A model generated the notes under the pieces. That model was not told the DNA's origin. It ran no database searches and saw only the letters and a program-made list of their open reading frames with translations. Made by a program: the position numbers and the translations under genes. From Amia ocellicauda (taxonomy: Eukaryota; Chordata; Actinopteri; Amiiformes; Amiidae), in NCBI RefSeq assembly GCF_036373705.1, contig NC_089863.1, positions 2,977,444-3,041,443 of the forward strand: a stretch of 64,000 nucleotides of DNA. Direction: 5' to 3'. This document shows, one piece after another, positions 11,413 to 33,709 of the stretch (position 1 is its first letter; each line of letters starts with the position of its first letter).

Positions 11413-14400
11413 CAGTACGACAAACTACCACACAGCACAGCACAGCACAACACACAAACACACAGCACAGCACAGCACAACACAGCACAGCACATCACAC
11501 AACCACAGAGCACAACACAGCACAACACACAAACACACAGCACAGCACAGCACAGCACAGCACAGCACAACACACAACCACAGAGCACAACACAACACAA
11601 CACACAAACACACAGCACAGCACAGCACAACACAACACACAAACACACAGCACAGCACAACACACAACCACACAGCACAACACAACACACAAACACACAG
11701 CACAGCACAACACACAAACACACAGCACAGCACAACACACAACCACAGAGCACAGCACAGCACAACACACAACCACAGAGCACAGCACAACACAACACAA
11801 CACACAGCACAGCACAACACAACACACAAACACACAGCACAGCACAACACAACACACAGCACAGCACAACACACAACCACAGAGCACAGCACAGCACAAC
11901 ACAACACACAGCACAACACACAACCACAGAGCACAGCACAGCACAACACACAACCACAGAGCACAGCACAGCACAACACAACACACAGCACAGCACAACA
12001 CACAACCACAGAGCACAGCACAACACAACACACAGCACAGCACAACACACAACCACAGAGCACAGCACAACACACAACCACAGAGCACAGCACAACACAA
12101 CACACAGCACAGCACAACACACAACCACAGAGCACAGCACAACACAACACACAAACACACAGCACAGCACATCACAACACACAAACACACAGCACAACAC
12201 AGCACAACACACAAACACACAGCACAACACAGCACAACACAGCACAACACACAACCACACAGCACAACACAACACACAACCACACAGCACAGCACAACAC
12301 ACAACCACAGAGCACAGCACAGCACAACACACAAACACACAGCACAACACAGCACAACACACAACCACACAGCACAGCACAACACACAAACACACAGCAC
12401 AGCACAACACACAACCACAGAGCACAGCACAACACAACACACAAACACACAGCACAGCACAACACACAACCACAGAGCACAGCACATCACAACACACAAA
12501 CACAGAGCACAGCACAGCACAACACACAACCACACAGCACATCACAACACACAAACACACAGCACACCACAGCACAGCACAACACACAACCACACAGCAC
12601 AACACAACACACAACCACAGAGCACAGCACAACACAACACACAACCACACAGCACAACACAGCACAACACACAACCACACAGCACAGCACAGCACAACAC
12701 ACAACCACAGAGCACAGCACAGCACAACACACAACCACACAGCACAGCACAGCACATCACAACACACAACCACAGAGCACAGCACAGCACAACACAACAC
12801 ACAAACACACAGCACAGCACAACACACAAACACACAGCACAGCACAACACACAACCACAGAGCACAGCACAACACAACACACAAACACACAGCACAGCAC
12901 AACACAACACACAAACACACAGCACAACACAACACAACACACAAACACACAGCACAGCACAACACACAACCACACAGCACAGCACAGCACAACACACAAC
13001 CACAGAGCACAGCACAACACAACACAACACACAACCACACAGCACAACACAACACAACACACAAACACACAGCACAGCACAGCACAACACACAACCACAC
13101 AGCACAGCACAGCACAACACAACACACAAACACACAGCACAGCACAACACACAACCACAGAGCACAGCACATCACAACACACAAACACACAGCACAACAC
13201 AGCACAACACACAACCACACAGCACAGCACATCACAACACACAACCACAGAGCACAGCACAGCACAACACACAACCACAGAGCACAGCACAACACAACAC
13301 AACACACAACCACACAGCACAACACAACACAACACACAAACACACAGCACAGCACAGCACAACACACAACCACACAGCACAGCACAGCACAACACAACAC
13401 ACAAACACACAGCACAGCACAACACACAACCACAGAGCACAGCACAACACAACACACAAACACACAGCACAGCACAACACAACACACAAACACACAGCAC
13501 AGCACAACACACAACCACAGAGCACAGCACAACACAACACACAAACACACAGCACAGCACAACACACAACCACAGAGCACAGCACATCACAACACACAAA
13601 CACAGAGCACAGCACAGCACAACACACAAACACACAGCACAGCACAACACACAACCACAGAGCACAGCACATCACAACACACAAACACACAGCACACCAC
13701 AGCACAGCACAACACACAACCACACAGCACAACACAACACAACACACAAACACACAGCACAGCACAGCACAACACACAACCACAGAGCACAGCACAGCAC
13801 AACACAACACACAAACACACAGCACAGCACAACACACAAACACACAGCACAGCACAACACACAACCACAGAGCACAGCACAACACAACACACAAACACAC
13901 AGCACAACACAACACACAAACACACAGCACAACACAACACAACACACAAACACACAGCACAGCACAACACACAACCACACAGCACAGCACAGCACAACAC
14001 ACAACCACAGAGCACAGCACAACACAACACAACACACAAACACACAGCACAGCACAACACACAACCACACAGCACAACACAACACAACACACAAACACAC
14101 AGCACAGCACAGCACAACACACAACCACACAGCACAGCACAGCACAACACAACACACAAACACACAGCACAGCACAACACACAACCACAGAGCACAGCAC
14201 ATCACAACACACAAACACACAGCACAACACAGCACAACACACAACCACACAGCACAGCACATCACAACACACAACCACAGAGCACAGCACAGCACAACAC
14301 ACAACCACACAGCACAGCACAACACAACACACAAACACACAGCACAGCACAACACACAACCACAGAGCACAGCACAACACAACACACAAACACACAGCAC

Positions 14401-16150
14401 AGCACAACACAACACACAAACACACAGCACAGCACAACACACAACCACAGAGCACAGCACAACACAACACACAAACACAGAGCACAGCACAGCACAACAC
14501 ACAAACACACAGCACAACACAACACAACACACAAACACACAGCACAGCACAGCACAACACACAACCACACAGCACAGCACAGCACAACACACAACCACAG
14601 AGCACAGCACAACACAACACACAACCACACAGCACAACACAACACAACACACAAACACACAGCACAGCACAGCACAACACACAACCACACAGCACAGCAC
14701 AACACAACACACAAACACACAGCACAACACACAACCACAGAGCACAGCACAGCACAACACACAACCACAGAGCACAGCACAACACAACACACAAACACAC
14801 AGCACAGCACAACACAACACAACACACAACCACACAGCACAACACAACACACAAACACACAGCACAGCACAACACACAACCACAGAGCACAGCACAACAC
14901 AACACACAAACACACAGCACAACACAACACACAACCACAGAGCACAGCACATCACAACACACAAACACACAGCACAGCACAACACAACACACAACCACAC
15001 AGCACAGCACAGCACAACACAACACACAAACACACAGCACAGCACAACACACAACCACACAGCACAGCACAACACACAACCACAGAGCACAGCACAACAC
15101 ACAACCACAGAGCACAGCACAACACAACACACAAACACACAGCACAGCACAACACACAACCACAGAGCACAGCACAACACAACACACAAACACACAGCAC
15201 AGCACAACACAACACACACACACACAGCACAGCACAACACAACACACAACACAGCACAGCACAACACACAACCACAGAGCACAGCACACACACACACACA
15301 AAGACAGCACAGCACAACACACACCAGCACAGCACAGCACAAAACACAACCACACAGCACAGCAACACACACAACCACACAGCACAGCACAGCACAAACA
15401 ACACACACGAGCACAGCACAGCACAACACACAACCACACAGCACAGCACACACAACACACACACAACCACAGAGCACAGCACAGACACAACACACACACA
15501 ACACACAGCACAGCACAACACACACACAGAGCACAGCACTCAGCACAACACACAACCACAGCACGCACACACAACACACAACACACAGCAGCACAGCACA
15601 CACACACACAAACACACAGCACAGCACACACACACAACCACACAGCACAGCACAGCACACACACACACACAGCACAGCACAGCACACAAACACACACACA
15701 CACACAGCACACACACACACACCACACAGCACAGCACAACACACAACCACAGAGCACAGCACGCACAACACACACACACACAGACACACAGCACACACAA
15801 CACACAACCACACAGCACAGCACAACACACACACAAACACAACAGCACAACACACACACAAACACACACACAGCACAGCACAACACAACACACAAACACA
15901 CAGCACAACACACAACCACACAGTCACAGCACAACACAACACACAGCACAGCACACACACACAACCCAACACAACACACAGCACAGCACAACACACAACC
16001 ACACAGCACAGCACAGCACAACACAACACACAAACACACAGCACAGCACAACACACAACCACACAGCACAGCACAGCACAACACAACACACAAACACACA
16101 GCACAGCACAACACACAACCACACAACACAGCACACTACAGCACAGCACA
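11410..16150. repeat. 4.7-kb nearly T-free minisatellite array, CACAR pentamers
   Basis: The array is made of CACAG, CACAA, CACAC, AACCA and CAGAG pentamers arranged in higher-order units such as CACAACACACAACCACAGAG followed by CACAGCACAG. Unit lengths vary in 5-bp steps. The + strand contains almost no T except rare CACATCAC and ACACTACAG words, so no stop codon can occur in any + frame; this produces spurious open frames of more than 1600 codons. From about 15290 to 15950 the array is degenerate with CACACACA expansions, and it becomes regular again at the right end. It lies wholly within nyap1 intron 1. Confidence 0.95.
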
Positions 16151-16236
16151 GTCATCTGAACATTGTTATTCAGTTATTCATTCAGCTGCATCAATATTGT
16201 GTGTCTTTGTGTAGACGGGGGTCTCTGTGCTCTGAG
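16151..16236. repeat. right flank copy of the array-bracketing direct repeat
   Basis: It contains TTCATTCAGCTGCATCAATA, TGTCTTTGTGTAGAC and TCTCTGTGCTCTG, matching in order and orientation the flank at about 11302-11412. Confidence 0.7.
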
Positions 16237-16339
16237 TCAGGTCCAGCAGACCCACATGGACTGAAGGAGAGGCTGTGGGTTTAATGAACAGTATTTATTG
16301 AACTGGACAAATGGCTGCTGTGTGGACACACACACACAC

Positions 16340-16655
16340 GGTGGCATGGTGGTTAGTGCTGCTGCCTCACAGCTCCAGGGATCCCAGGTTTGAGACCAGG
16401 CTCGGGGTGCCTGTCTGTGTGGAGTTTGCATGTTCTCCCTGTGTCTGTGTGGATTTCCTCTGGGCACTCCAGTTTCCTCCCACTGTCCAAAGACATGCTG
16501 GTTAAGTTAATTGGCTGTATGTTTGTGTGTTGCAAAGTGATGGCCTGGCGTCCTGTCCTGGGTGTATTCCTGCCTTGTGCCCAATGCCTGCTGGGATCGG
16601 CTCCGGCTTCCCCGCAACCCTAACCAGCATAAGTGGTTTCGAAAATGGATGCACA
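16340..16655 (+). mobile_element. tRNA-derived SINE
   Basis: The head reads like a tRNA-type promoter: GGCATGGTGGTTAGTGCTG (A-box region) and CCCAGGTTTGAGACC (B-box region). It is followed by the widespread fish SINE body with TGTGGAGTTTGCATGTTCTC, CCAGTTTCCTCCCACTGTCC and AAAGACATGC, and by a tail with CGGCTCCGGCTTCCCCGCAA and GGTTTCGAAAATGGATG. I recognise this body from many fish genomes, but the exact family name is not asserted. It lies in nyap1 intron 1. Confidence 0.75.
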
Positions 16656-17284
16656 CGCACACATATATATTAACATGCATATATCTGAGGCAACCTCAAC
16701 TGTATAAATGGAGACTAGGAGGTGGCTTTTTCTCAGTGCAGGTTCACTCACACAGACCAGTCCCTGCATATTACAGTACAGACACACAAGCACAAGCACA
16801 AGGATTGTCCCTCTGTCTGCTAGTCTGTCAAGCAGGGAAAACATGGACAGGCTGACAAGAAGAGGGACAGACAGACTGACAGGCAGAGGGATGGCTAGAC
16901 AGATGGACAGACAGACAGGTCCTGACAGAGCCCATTTCCTGTCAGATCACTTCCTGCCAAATCACTGCAGCTGATTTTACTGCATCTTTCTTACTGAGTT
17001 TTTCCGGGAAAACTCACCTGATGACATTAGACACCACTCAGAGTGTGTGTGTGCTGAGGCACTGAGAGAGAGAGAGGAGAGGGAGGGAGAGAGTGCACAG
17101 TGACCACACTGTGTCTGCGCTGTACCACACTCTCATTGTGCCGTACCACACTGTTACTGTACTGTCCTCTCACATAATAACTGTCTGCCAGGATTAGGGA
17201 GCTGCTTCTGCGCCGGTTTAATACGGTTATGCAATGAGCCTTTGTGTCCCAGACAGCCAGACTCCAGCGAGTGCAGCGAGCGCA
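16656..17284. other. intron sequence without visible gene
   Basis: Mixed intronic DNA with short GACAGACAGACTGACAGG-type repeats at about 16840-16930 and a GA-rich stretch near 17060. No coding signal is seen. Confidence 0.4.
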
Positions 17285-17610
17285 GCGAGTACAGCACACT
17301 ACAGCACAGCGCACTACAGCACAGTGCACTACAGCACAGCGCACTACAGCGCAGCACAGCACACTACAGCACTGCACACATCAGCACAGCACACATCAGC
17401 ACAGCACACTACAGCACAGCACACTACAGCACAGCACAGCACATTTCAGCACAGCACACTACAGCACTGCACACATCAGCACAGCACACTACAGCACAGC
17501 ACACTACAGCACAGCATACTACAGCACACCACAGCACAGCACACCACAGTACATCACACTACAGCACAGCACACTACAGCACAGCACACTACAGCACAAC
17601 ACACTACAGG
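17285..17610. repeat. CACTACAGCACAG minisatellite
   Basis: About 320 bp of 15-bp-type units (CACTACAGCACAGCG and variants with CACATCAG or CACCACAG) step in 5-bp increments like the neighbouring arrays. Confidence 0.9.
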
Positions 17611-18183
17611 TTATTATAGCTGTGAGATGCATTGTTGGAGAAATAGCAAACAGAGACGCAGGTAACAACAGTTTTCATTGTCACGACTGTGCTGCACTCT
17701 CCAAGCACTGCAGAGACTTCACCTCCCTCCCTCTCCCCCTCTCTCTCTCTCCGTCCCTCTCTCACTCTCTCCCTCTCTCTGCCAGACTGTGCTGCCAGCC
17801 TGCAAGCCACTACACCTACACACACACGGACACAACTGACACACTGACACAGACACTGACTCTGTGCGCCCGTGTCTCTGTGTGTGTGTGAGTGTGAGTG
17901 TCTAACAGCTCACCTTGATATCTGCAGACTCCTGGAAAAGACAGGAGACAAGGGCAGGGGAGAGGGGGAGGGGAGAGGAGGGCATGGAGTTAGCCACACT
18001 GCACACTGCACTGCTCTGGCAGGGAGAGAGAGAGAAAAGGAGAGAGGGAGAGAGAGGGGGGGGAGGGAGAGAAAAGGGATGGAGATGGAGAGAGAGGTGA
18101 AAATAGAGAGAAATGGAGAGAAAGAGGAGATAGGTATTTAATTTATAAATGCTGTGTATGTGTCTGCAACTACTGCACTGTTG

Positions 18184-18227
<44 letters not shown>

Positions 18228-19657
18228 GAGGATGGAGGGAATTGGAGGTGTGTGAGAGAACTGCCCCTCCCCCCCCAGAGACACAGATCGCTGTGCTTTA
18301 AGTAGGCCCTGTTGTCTCTGCTCAGCAGAGATAGAGAGAAGGGGGGGCAATGGCAGGAGAAGGAGAAGAAAGTTTATTTTTGGTTCCCAGCGCTCTAAAA
18401 AATTAATGACTACCACTCTGTGTGTGTGTATGTGCTTGTCAATGTGTGTGAGTGTGTCTGTGTCAGTGTATGTGTGTCACTGTGTGTGAGTATGTTAGTG
18501 TAAGTGTGCGTGTCAGTGTGAGTATATTAGTGTGAGTGTGTCAGTGTGTGATTGTTAGTGTGTGACAGTGTGTGTATGTGTATAGTGTGTGTGTGTGTGT
18601 GTGTCAGTGTGAGTGTGCGAGTATGTCAGTGTGAGTGTGTCAGTTGTGTGTGTTTCAGTGTGTGAGTATGTCAGAGTGAGTGTGAGTGTCAGTGTGTGAG
18701 TGTTTCAGTGTGTGAGTATGTCAGTGTGAGTGTGACAGTGTGTTTGTATCTGCAGCTCCTGGCGATTTTATCTGTTCAGACGGCGCCACAGAGGGAGCAT
18801 CTGAGTCGTGTGATAATCCAGCTGTTTGCAGCTGTCTCTTGCTGTGAGAGAATGGGGGGGCAGGCAGGCAGAGAGGCAGGAGGCTAGTGTTGCTAGGAGA
18901 CCATACATAGACATGCACATACATAGACACGCAAACACACAAGACATGTACATACATAGACACGCATACACACACAGGCACACAGTGTCGAGGCCACAGT
19001 GTTCAGACCTGAGAGACTGAGACACAATGTATTTCTCCATCTCTGTCTCTGTCAATGTATGCCTCTTTCTCTACCTATCCTTCTCCCTCCCTCCCTTCCT
19101 CCCTCCCCTTGTCTCACTCTCCCTCTCCCTCCATCTCTGTCCCTCTCCCTTACTCCCTCTCTCTCTCCTTCTCTCTCCCTTCCTCTCCCTCTCTCTCTCC
19201 CCCCTCACCCCACTCCCTCTCTCTTTCTCTGCCCCGCTCACTTCCTCCCTCTCCCTCACACACCTGTCCCTGCTCCCTCCCTCTCTCCCTCTCTCTTTCT
19301 TTATGGTTTTCAGCCTTTGTAGCCACATTTTTATATGCCAGACGTCTGTTAACTCCGAGAGAGTCGCTAATAATGGCGCCATCTGCCGATGGCCTAAATG
19401 GGCTGGGTTTGGATGATTTTTAGCCCAGATCTTGTCGTAATCATCTGTAAAAAAACTCTCTCTCCCTCTGTACCCCGCTCTATCTCTCCCTCTCTATACC
19501 ACCTCTCTCCAGTACTGTAGTAAAGGTTACTGTAGTACAGTACAGAACAGTGTAGTTTAGACACGTAAGTTACTTAAACACTACGTGGAAATAATCATAA
19601 TAACACATGAAACACTGAAACTGCTGATAGGTTATTTCTCTCTCTCTCTTTCTATAG
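17611..19657. other. rest of nyap1 intron 1, low-complexity DNA
   Basis: CT-rich, GA-rich and GT-rich stretches fill this part, with an (ATT)n run at about 18187-18228, a degenerate GT array at about 18420-18750 and CT-rich DNA at about 19070-19310. It ends with a pyrimidine tract and TATAG acceptor at 19653-19657. No other gene is seen. Confidence 0.5.
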
Positions 19658-19722
19658 GTTGCTTAAAAAAGGGGGCGGTCTGGCCCCGCCCCCCGCCAGA
19701 CTGATTGGCTCGCCCCTGTAAG

Positions 19723-28749
<9,027 letters not shown>

Positions 28750-29640
28750 GCGGGGCGAGGAGAGAGGGAGGGATGGAGAGGGACAAGAGAGGGAGAGAGG
28801 GGGAAGGACATTTTTGGGGGAGGGGGACAGGTGGGAGGAGAGGGGAAGCGAAGGGAGGGACAGAGGGAGAGGGACAGAGATGAGAGACATAGAGGGGCCC
28901 GAAAAGGAGGGAGAAAGGAGAGAGAATTGGATTAGAGAGAAAGGACACACACACAGGCTCTGCACTCTGCTGCTCAGTCCTGTCCAGCCTCCTCCTCTTC
29001 CTCCTCCTCCTCCTCTCTCCCAGCATGCTCTGTAGCCCCCGATGGCACGGGGTCAGGGTTCGGCGTGGGGTCGCGACCCTGACAGCCCAGCCCCCCCCAC
29101 CTCGGCCTGGCCCATCCCCGGGCCTGTGCTACTGGACAACCGGCCGAAACAAAAAGGAAAACGTACCGTCACCTGCCACTTCACACACACACACTCACAC
29201 ACACACACCCCTACACACAGAGACGGACACACACTCTACAACAGAGGCAGCACTACCTTAACCGACTGACCAGGGCTACCTCCATGGACCGAGTTCTCTC
29301 CCCCCAGTCCTCCCAGTGACTGAACCACAGCTGGACGACCCTGCCAGGCTCTGGACCCCTGTGAACCCCACAGGACCAGGGCCAGGACGGGAGCCCCACA
29401 AACATAAACTCTTCAAATAGAGACCCCCCGAGACCCCACTGACTGTCTGTGTCACTGGACGCTGGTGCAGCAGCAGTGCGGGGTGTTAACGCAGCCCAGA
29501 GGACCCCAGAGTGCGCTGCCAGTGTGTTTGTGGGGGGGGGGGGGTTGTGTTGGTCCCCATGGACAGATCTGTCCACCTGATGGATCAGACTGACTGACTG
29601 GACAATGTACTCAGAGAGGAAGCTTGACCACAGCTATAGC
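28750..29640 (+). other. probable nyap1 3'UTR, proximal part
   Basis: GA-rich DNA after the stop is followed by mixed-composition sequence with CA repeats near 29180-29230 and a poly-G run at about 29529-29543. No poly(A) signal AATAAA was seen before the next array. Assignment to the nyap1 transcript is inference from position. Confidence 0.45.
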
Positions 29641-30060
29641 AAACTGCAGCGACTTTACCTGCAACTACTACAGCAACTGCAGCATCTACTACAACACGTA
29701 CTACAGCAACTGCAACATCTACTACAACACGTACTACAGCAACTGCAACATCTACTACAACACGTACTACAACAACTGCAACATCTACTACAACACGTAC
29801 TACAGCAACTGCAACATCTACTACAACACGTACTACAACAACTGCAACATCTACTACAACACGTACTACAGCAACTGCAACATCTACTACAACACGTACT
29901 ACAGCAACTGCAACTACTACAGCACCTACAACAGCATTTACAACTGCAACTACTACAGCAACTGCAACATCTACAACTGCAACTACTACAGCACCTACGA
30001 CTTCAACTGCAACTACAACTGCAACTACTACAGCAACTGCAACTACTACAGCAGCTACAG
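29640..30060. repeat. 33-bp CTACAGCAACTGCAACAT minisatellite
   Basis: About seven copies of a 33-bp unit (TACTACAGCAACTGCAACAT followed by CTACTACAACACG) extend to about 29915, followed by degenerate TACTACAGCAACTGCAAC words. Because 33 is a multiple of three, frames stay open (Gln/Leu- or Tyr/Asn-rich), but no protein is implied. Confidence 0.92.
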
Positions 30061-30179
30061 AGGTGAGCCTCTGCCCCCCCATACTGCCCCACTCCCTCCC
30101 TGACTCACTGTGCTTCCACTGCACCCCCCCAACCAGTGACTGAAATACTGGACAAGCCTGGACCTGATGACCTACAGTC

Positions 30180-30815
30180 AGTGACTCTGCAGCAATCCAG
30201 TCCAGTCCAGTCCAGTCCAGTCAGTGACTCTGCAGCAGTCCAGTCCAGTCCAGTCAGTGACTCTGCAGCAATCCAGTCCAGTCCAGTCCAGTCCAGTCCA
30301 GTCAGTGACTCTGCAGCAATCCAGTCCAGTCCAGTACAGTCCAGTACAGTCCAGTCAGTGACTCTGCAGTCCAGTCCAGTCCAGTCAGTGACTCTGCAGC
30401 AGTCCAGTCCAGTCCAGTCCAGTCCAGTCAGTGGCTCTGCAGTCCAATCCACTCCAGTCCAGTCCAGTCCAGTCAGTGACTCTGCAGCAGTCCAGTCCAG
30501 TCCAGTCTAGTCCAGTCAGTGACTCTGCTGCAGTCCAGTCCAATCCAGTCAGTGACTCTGCAGTCCAGTCCAGTCCAGTCAGTGACTCTACAGCAGTCCA
30601 GTCCAGTCCAGTCCAGTCAGTGACTCTGCAGCAGTCCAGTCCAGTCAGTGACTCTGCAGCAGTCCAGTCCAGTCCAGTCCAGTCAGTGACTCTGCAGCAG
30701 TCCAGTCCAGTCCAGTCCAGTCCAGTCAGTGGCTCTGCAGTCGAATCCAGTCCAGTCCAGCCAGTGGCTCTGCAGCAGTCCAGTCCAGTCCGGTTTAGTC
30801 CAGTCCAGTTGTTGA
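30180..30815. repeat. minisatellite, CCAGT pentamer type (inverted relative to 6963-7150)
   Basis: Roughly 15-20 units of TCAGTGACTCTGCAG(CAG) alternate with two to five CCAGT pentamers. The unit is the reverse complement of that at 6963-7150. Confidence 0.93.
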
Positions 30816-31515
30816 TGCCTTATTTTGAACTTCAGTCCCACACAGTAAGTGGGTTTGACCCCCTGCTTGTTCTGCTAAATGGAGGAGTCAAGTCATACAG
30901 ACACTAACAGAATCACACATTGTAATACGACCATCACAATCTGGATTTTGGGGGAAGTTGAACAGTCTGCTCTGTCTCATTGTGATTGAGGGGATCAGGA
31001 GGCGACTGCGGACGCACCCCCAGGCTGGACGGATGATCACCCTGACACACACAGACTCACGCACACACACAGACTCGCCCTGCCTCAGAGAAGCCACTCC
31101 CACCTCTCTGTGCAATAACCCTTTAAAACCTGCGATTGTTGCTTTTTGAAATCTCTGCGAAGGGGTCACTTTTTTACAGCTGTTTTTTATCGATCCGTCG
31201 GTTTTTTAAATTCTTTGCTGCTCCAGGAACTCTCACTTTGAGTACCGTCACCGTTGTCTGTCCGTCCATCCGGCCATCTGTCTGTCTGTCTTTTCGTGTC
31301 TCACGAGTGCGGTGCAGTTTTATCAGTGTGAGGTTGTGTATCTGATATCAGGGCGTTCGTCAGTTTACTGGTCTAATTATTATTATTATGATTATTAATC
31401 ATCATTTTTCGTTGTCGCTTTTATGACATTGAGTCAAAAGAAGGGCTGTTTTTGTTTGTTTCTTCCACAGTTTCAAAGAATCTTATAAGATGATCAACCA
31501 GTCGGGGCTCAACAC

Positions 31516-31617
31516 TATACTATACTATACTATACTATACTATACTATACTATAGTCCCCACAGCGCTGCTTCAGTCTGGGCCCTATACTATACTATACT
31601 ATACTATATTATACTAA
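31516..31617. repeat. (ACTAT)n pentanucleotide microsatellite, two blocks
   Basis: Two runs of ACTAT pentamers are separated by about 30 bp (CCCCACAGCGCTGC and so on). Read directly. Confidence 0.93.
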
Positions 31618-33635
31618 ACAATAGTCTAGACAGTTAATGTAACTCTCCAAGAGAAAGTGAGATGTGATGCCCGACCACCCCGCCTACAGCAGCACACGCC
31701 CGCCACAGAGAAGAGCACGCCAACGCACACACTAACGCACACACGCCACCCCCTCGCTTGTGTGTGGCGTCTCTGGTCCCTGTGTGTCACGCAGCCTACA
31801 CGCTCTGGTCGTGTCTCACACGTTTGCTGTCCCCGTGCCCCTCGATGTCCAAACGCAAGCCCCAAACAGCGGCCGGCGAAGTGTCAGAGTGCTGACCCTG
31901 TTCACAGCGTTGGCCTGGAAGACAATTCCTGTCACAAGCCCCTTTGTACTTACAGATACAACGCACACAGTGAGGTCCAATGTTCGCGACTGGTAGGTGG
32001 GACACAGCGTCTCGCTCGCAACTCCGCCCCCTCTCGGCTCGAGGTCTCCGTGCGTGTTAGTGTCATGCCCGGAGGAAGATGGCACAGGCACACACAAGTC
32101 AAGCAGGGACGCACAGGGAGGGCGGGGACAGACAGTGCCAGGGAGACGCAACGGGGGGACGGGGACAGATCGCAGGCAGCACCAGGGAGACGCCACAGAA
32201 ATGTCCACAGAGCTAAATGACCACTTTAGCAAAAAAACACCACAGCTCAACATCTGTGTCTACGTATGTGTGTATTTATTTGTGAAAGTAAAAGATGTAT
32301 TTATATATAGATTGCATTATTTATTTATTTATTGATTGATTGATTGATTGATTTGTTGATTTGCTTTACGGTTGCTGGACATTTGACGCACCTGTGTCTA
32401 TGACGATGCTGTATTTGTTTTGCACATGACTGCGTTCGTGTCTCAACTATTTTGTTGTCTGTCATTTAACAAGCTGGACAGTCCTCCTTGACTCCCCCCA
32501 ACCCCCCCACCCCCCGCCGCCGCCCCCTCCCGTCCACCAGCGTGAGCAGGACAGGGTGGGGGGGGGCAGTGTGGTCAGGTCATCTCTCTCTCTCCTCGAC
32601 CTGTGTTTGACCCCCCGAACCTCGCTGCTTCAAAAACAAAAAGTATTTATTTTTGCAACATATTCTATGGTTAAACAAGACGCCTCCTGTGTCAGTGTGT
32701 ATGATTGTGTTTCTGTGCGTTTGTGTGTCAGCATGTGTGTGTGTTTGTGTGTGTCACTGTGCTTGTAAGTGTGTATGTGATTATAAGTATGTAAGCGTAT
32801 GGTTGTGTGTCTACGTGTGAGGGTGTGTCTTGTCTGTGTCTTTGTATGACTATATGAGTGACTGTGTGTGAGTGTCTGTGTGAGTGTTTGTGTGTCTGCG
32901 TGTGTGAGTGTGTCTGTTTCTGTGTTTGTGTGTGAGTGTCTGCATCTTGTCTGTGTGTGTGACTGCATGTTTGAGTGTCTGTGTTTGCGTGTGTGAGTGT
33001 GTTTCTGTCTGTGTGTGTGTGAGTGTCTGTGTGTGTGTGCGTGTGTGAATGTCTGTGTGTTTCTGTGTTTGTGTGTGTGTCTGTGTGCGTGTGTGAATGT
33101 GTGTTTCTGTATCTGTGTGTGAGTGTATGTGTGTTTGTGTGTGAGTGTCTGTGTGTTTCTATGTGTGAGTGTGTGTGTTTCTGTGTTTGTGTGTGTGAAT
33201 CTCTGTGTGTTTCTGTGTCTGTGTGTGTGTGTATGTGCGTCGTCTTGTCTGCATGTACGTCAGTTTTGGCGTTGTCACTGTACTGGCCAGCGTGGTGCTC
33301 TACTGGTCCCGACACAGGAAAAACAATCGACATCACAGGTCAAAGGTCATGTCGCAGAGGGAGGGCGAGACCCGTCTTCAATTCCTCTGACTCACAGCAG
33401 AGCAGGTGACTGGTCAAGAGGGGCGGTTGTGTGTGTGGGGGGGCGGGGTGTTGGGGTGTAATAGTGTAATTACAATACTTAATTATGATAACGATAATTA
33501 CAATGTTAAGGTTTAATTAAAACACCAGGCGACGCCTGAGAGCGACGGGGGGCGGGGGGCGCCGTTGCCAAGAGGTCGTCAAGGGACACCTCACAACTCT
33601 CAACTCTCCTTTTGTAAATGATTCTGTCTCAGCCT

Positions 33636-33641
33636 ATTAAA
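33636..33641 (+). terminator. candidate poly(A) signal ATTAAA
   Basis: ATTAAA is followed about 60 bp later by a long GT-rich array, as expected of a GU-rich downstream element. It may end the nyap1 transcript or an unrecognised transcript; there is no direct evidence for either. Confidence 0.3.
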
Positions 33642-33709
33642 CATGCAAACTGGACCCCTCTGTCTCTGGGCTCCTTCTTCCTGCTGCATTCTGGGATACA
33701 GTGTGTCCA

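Larger units (their letters stand above)
30816..33700. other. unique to low-complexity intergenic DNA
   Basis: It contains an (ACTAT)n microsatellite in two blocks (about 31516-31553 and 31585-31617), an AT-rich TTATTTATTTATTGATTGAT stretch at about 32270-32365 that looks like 3'UTR sequence, and a GT-rich stretch at about 32690-33240. A weak open frame sits at 33264-33390. No gene is recognised with confidence. An ATTAAA at 33636-33641 is the best poly(A) signal seen downstream of nyap1 on this strand. Confidence 0.4.

Noticed and set aside
11355..16284. Open frames of more than 1600 codons on the + strand (Thr/His/Gln/Asn/Ser-rich) and up to 965 on the minus strand (Val/Leu/Cys-rich)
   Set aside because: The array has almost no T on the + strand, so + stops cannot occur; the minus frames are likewise repeat by-products. 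The region is an intron of nyap1.
16340..16420. Possible tRNA gene from A- and B-box-like sequences
   Set aside because: No cloverleaf can be completed and the sequence continues into a known fish SINE body; it is the SINE head.
29605..30066. 153-codon Gln/Leu-rich open frame
   Set aside because: It results from a 33-bp tandem repeat whose unit is a multiple of three; a second frame is also open, and there are no domains.
31657..32253. Overlapping open frames of 187 (+) and 145 (-) codons
   Set aside because: No recognisable domain, both strands open, and composition like intergenic G+C-rich DNA; not reported as a gene.
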